From Deltaproteobacteria bacterium (GTDB taxonomy: Bacteria; Desulfobacterota; Desulfarculia; Adiutricales; Adiutricaceae), in assembly GCA_031269135.1 (NCBI GenBank), contig JAISZP010000292.1:1-7930 (forward strand): a stretch of 7,930 nucleotides of DNA, written 5' to 3'. The notes beneath the pieces were generated by a model. It ran no database searches and was not told where the DNA came from. It saw nothing but the letters and a program-made list of their open reading frames with translations. Positions 6,152 through 7,930 of the stretch are shown here, one piece after another (the stretch's first letter is position 1; every line of letters starts with the position of its first letter). Position numbers and translations under genes: made by a program.

Positions 6152-6255
6152 CGACCTTTCCTCAAAAAGAGTTCTCGGTAGTTTGGAGCATGTCGCAAGC
6201 CCCTTAGCTAAAGCTAAGGGGCTTGCGACAGCCCGGCTTGATCGGGGAAAGGTCG
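6152..6255. repeat. Nested inverted repeats with a perfect 18-bp-stem hairpin
   Basis: Seen: 6191-6230 is a 40-nt perfect palindrome. Bases 6191-6208 pair with 6213-6230 around a TAAA loop. An outer 10-bp inverted repeat encloses it: CGACCTTTCC at 6152-6161 and GGAAAGGTCG at 6246-6255. No T-tract follows on either strand, so it is not a standard intrinsic terminator. It begins directly after the proC stop codon and would be a strong transcript-end fold in RNA. The nested symmetrical layout also resembles a miniature foldback element; no target-site duplication was found. Confidence 0.7.
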
Positions 6256-6328
6256 CCCAAGGGAATCTTGACGGGGCGAAGCGGCAAGAACCAGTCGTAG
6301 GCTGCATATAGAGTAAAGTCCAACGTCT

Positions 6329-6424
6329 AGATCCATGTTAAGATAGATCCACGCTCAAATAGATTTATGCTCAGATGGATTTATGCTCAAATAGATTTAT
6401 GTTTAGACGGATTCATGCTTGGAC
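6329..6424. repeat. Tandem array of six 16-bp units
   Basis: Seen: six contiguous 16-bp units at 6329, 6345, 6361, 6377, 6393 and 6409, ending at 6424. The consensus is AGATTTATGCTCAAAT. Units 3 and 4 differ at two positions, and the outer units are more diverged. A degenerate partial unit may precede at 6315-6328. No supported gene covers it; at most it touches the last codons of the suspected relic at 6413-6820. The unit length and sequence are unrelated to the 17-bp array at 470-571, but copy number and the placement beyond the 3' end of a gene are alike. Confidence 0.88.
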
Positions 6425-6820
6425 GGGACGGCGAGTTTTCTTCCAGAGCGAGCTGGAGTCGGCAAAATGCTTTCTTTTACTATTCGTTCGGCGCTTTTTC
6501 ACTAGACTAAAAGAGATTTGATCGCCTGTATTTACAGGAACTTTTGTTTTGTCCAAGTTTAACCGTACCCATTTGGATTTCCGAAAGATCATGCTTTGGA
6601 TGCGGTTTGTGTTGGTCAGAAGGATATAATGACGAAACTGGATGCTAGCGTTCTTTCCGATGAGCTTGTCTTGCGCTTGGAGTGCTTTAGCAACTTTGAC
6701 TGCAACGATCAATTCTGTCGCTCTTTTTGCGCCTTATCCTTGGGCTGCGCCATCTCGAAGATTTCTTACGACAATTTTGAGATTATGGAGGCGACTTCTT
6801 CCGCAGCTTTTTTCTCTGGT
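6413..6820 (-). pseudogene. Suspected decayed gene on the minus strand
   Basis: Seen: minus-strand frames in this stretch have charged, gene-like composition but are broken. First comes YEPEKKAAEEVASIISKLS then TAA (6766-6768). In the same frame follows EIFEMAQPKDKAQKERQN then TGA (6709-6711). An overlapping frame from TTG at 6712 then reads LIVAVKVAKALQAQDKLIGK and continues for 99 residues to a stop at 6413. The later part contains VPVNTGDQISFSLVKKRR, faintly like the V-x(n)-GD-x-I end of an S4 RNA-binding domain. A plus-strand 68-codon frame (ATG 6629, preceded by AGAAGG, ending 6835) overlaps it. That frame is rich in Ser, Phe and Cys, as expected of an antisense shadow of Glu/Lys/Ala coding. 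I favour a minus-strand relic, with low certainty. Confidence 0.3.
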
Positions 6821-6824
6821 TCGT

Positions 6825-7709
6825 ATGAACAGTAATTTTTTTAGACGTTTCGATGTAAGGCCTTTAGTCGTCTTGGCGCTGGCTCTGATGTTCGGCCTAT
6901 TGACCGCCTGCGCTCCCAGCGCCATGGCCCTTTGGGAGCGCAACGTCAAACGAGGCTGGACGAAAGACTTTCAGCCGGTTGATTTGCCTGCGCCGCCTTT
7001 TCGTTTGGCTGGTTTATTGAAGGGCAAAAGCGGTGACGAGTTAGTTGTTTATATCGAGGGCGACGGTCGGGCAGTGGTTGCCGGTCGGCCATCTCAGGAC
7101 CCGACTCCTCTTTTTGCTCAGTCGCTGGAACTGGCGTTTCTCGACGATGCCCCTTTGGTCCTGTATTTAGCTAGGGTCGGCCAGTACATGCCGTCATTCG
7201 CCAATAAAAGCTACCAGCCTTATTGGTCTTCAGCGAGATTGGCGCCGGAAGTGGTGCAAGCGGCAAGTTCAGCCATTGATGAGGTCAAACGCAAGACGGG
7301 CGCCCAAAGGATTCACCTGGTCGGTTTTTCCGGCGGCGGAGGGCTGGCAGTCCTTTTGGCCGATTCACGCTCCGATGTGGTCTCTCTAGTGACTATTGCG
7401 GGTTTATTGGACACTGACTGGTGGGTTAAAAGCCAGGGATGGCATCCTCTTACAGGCTCGCTCAATCCGGCGAGCAGAGCTGAAAACTTGGTTGATATCC
7501 CCCAGATTCACTATTATGGCTATAAAGACAAGATCATCGTCCCTGAGATGTCCCAAAGGTTTGCCGGCTTAGCTTCTTTTCAAAACTTCAAGAGAGTGGG
7601 TCTGGAACTGGACCACTACCATGGTTGGACGAAAATCTGGTCGACTCTTTTAGATACTCAGATCATGCCTCTGCGACAAAGCGCTTCGGCGACGAGCGAT
7701 GAGTTGTAG
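6825..7709 (+). CDS. Lipoprotein of the alpha/beta-hydrolase fold
   Basis: Probable envelope-anchored esterase or lipase-like enzyme; substrate unknown. Seen: 294 residues from ATG 6825. The N-terminus is basic (RRFDVR), then a hydrophobic span (about 14-25) and a lipobox L-T-A-C with Cys29, so signal peptidase II processing and lipid anchoring are expected. VVYIEGDGRA (74-83) is the oxyanion-side strand typical of this proteobacterial group, and DPTP follows at 92-95. The nucleophile elbow is GFSGGG (167-172) with Ser169. Asp235 in YGYKDKIIVP is a candidate acid, and His264 or His266 in DHYHGW the likely base. The open frame extends upstream to 6642, but only ATG 6825 places the signal peptide at the start. 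Its ribosome site is poor, with the nearest GGAGG (6787-6791) 33 nt upstream. It is read alone; no terminator is evident after it. Confidence 0.85.
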   Translation: MNSNFFRRFDVRPLVVLALALMFGLLTACAPSAMALWERNVKRGWTKDFQPVDLPAPPFRLAGLLKGKSGDELVVYIEGDGRAVVAGRPSQDPTPLFAQSLELAFLDDAPLVLYLARVGQYMPSFANKSYQPYWSSARLAPEVVQAASSAIDEVKRKTGAQRIHLVGFSGGGGLAVLLADSRSDVVSLVTIAGLLDTDWWVKSQGWHPLTGSLNPASRAENLVDIPQIHYYGYKDKIIVPEMSQRFAGLASFQNFKRVGLELDHYHGWTKIWSTLLDTQIMPLRQSASATSDEL

Positions 7710-7886
7710 GGGAGTCGCTGGGGAGTTTGTTGGGCCTTGGAAATGGTGAGATTCTGTTTGCCTGCATAAGCTTTCCGTTATTTTTTCGCCTGCCGGCTCT
7801 CTAAATATTCAAACCAAGCCTAATTCGCTATTTTTGGCCTGGCCGCATTATCTGCCTATTGGCCCGATTATGCTGGCGAGCGAAAA
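7710..7886. other. Downstream spacer, no gene seen
   Basis: Seen: short frames only on both strands, and no hairpin followed by a T-run after the lipoprotein stop. Several GGCC-containing stretches (7839-7863) could fold weakly. Nothing more can be supported. Confidence 0.4.
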
Positions 7887-7930
7887 GGTTGTCCAAAAGT
7901 ACGCCACATTAAATGCGAACGTTCGCATTT
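7887..7930. mobile_element. Possible end of an IS21-like insertion sequence, with 20-bp palindrome
   Basis: Seen: 7911-7930 is a perfect 20-bp palindrome (AAATGCGAACGTTCGCATTT) reaching the window edge. Directly inward the minus strand reads GTGGCGTACTTTTGGACAAC. Known from memory: IS21-family termini often carry repeated copies of a G-T-(G/C)-TACTTTTGGAC motif. Only one copy and no transposase gene are visible here, so this is a hint. The palindrome alone could be an operator; GCGAACGTTCGC resembles regulator half-sites placed back to back. Confidence 0.25.

Noticed and set aside
5932..6307. Plus- and minus-strand frames over the 3' end of proC
   Set aside because: They overlap the ProC signature in another frame, lack ribosome sites and have arginine/serine-rich shadow composition.
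6525..6538. CCTGTATTTACAGG as a LexA box
   Set aside because: The dyad has four bases between CTGT and ACAG, whereas the E. coli-type SOS box needs eight, and the next gene starts 287 bp away.
6642..6824. Upstream extension of the lipoprotein frame
   Set aside because: It would place 61 residues before a complete signal peptide and lipobox, so the ATG at 6825 is the better start.

Overview
The window looks like chromosomal DNA of a Gram-negative, probably anaerobic, bacterium of mixed base composition. A Desulfobacterota-type (deltaproteobacterial) host is my best guess, but it is inference. It rests on a lipoprotein of a proteobacterial alpha/beta-hydrolase type, a glycosyltransferase of the mannosylglycerate/glucosylglycerate-synthase style, and a P-loop-derived phosphotransacetylase. 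The left edge carries a different piece: the start of a serine-recombinase gene with a strong Shine-Dalgarno, of a kind I associate with Firmicutes mobile elements. It was probably acquired by transfer.

Layout. 1-129 (minus): partial serine recombinase. It is preceded by a possible leader peptide with two mutually exclusive hairpins (155-233) and a minus-strand terminator (303-331). 416-571: a 10-bp-stem hairpin, then a tandem array of six 17-bp units. 596-1846 (minus): GT-A glycosyltransferase. 1847-3675: about 1.8 kb without an intact gene. It is AT-rich, but higher-GC islands inside it read as broken minus-strand genes, at 2089-2508 clearly and at 3005-3269 only suspected. It also holds a 16-bp palindrome and three 11-bp-phased repeats. 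3676-6151 (plus): pta and proC, 25 nt apart, a likely two-gene transcription unit. 6152-6824: a perfect 18-bp-stem hairpin, six 16-bp tandem units, and a probable decayed minus-strand gene. 6825-7709 (plus): lipoprotein hydrolase. 7887-7930: a perfect 20-bp palindrome next to a motif resembling IS21-family ends.

The genes do not form one pathway. Pta interconverts acetyl-CoA and acetyl phosphate; ProC makes proline; the glycosyltransferase and the lipoprotein hydrolase probably act at or near the envelope. I see no convincing new multi-gene system. What stands out is the non-coding part: two unrelated six-unit short tandem arrays, gene relics and large spacers, which together suggest a genome undergoing decay. 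Also notable are a phosphotransacetylase whose N-terminal P-loop has been lost and a recombinase with alanine where the catalytic serine should be.
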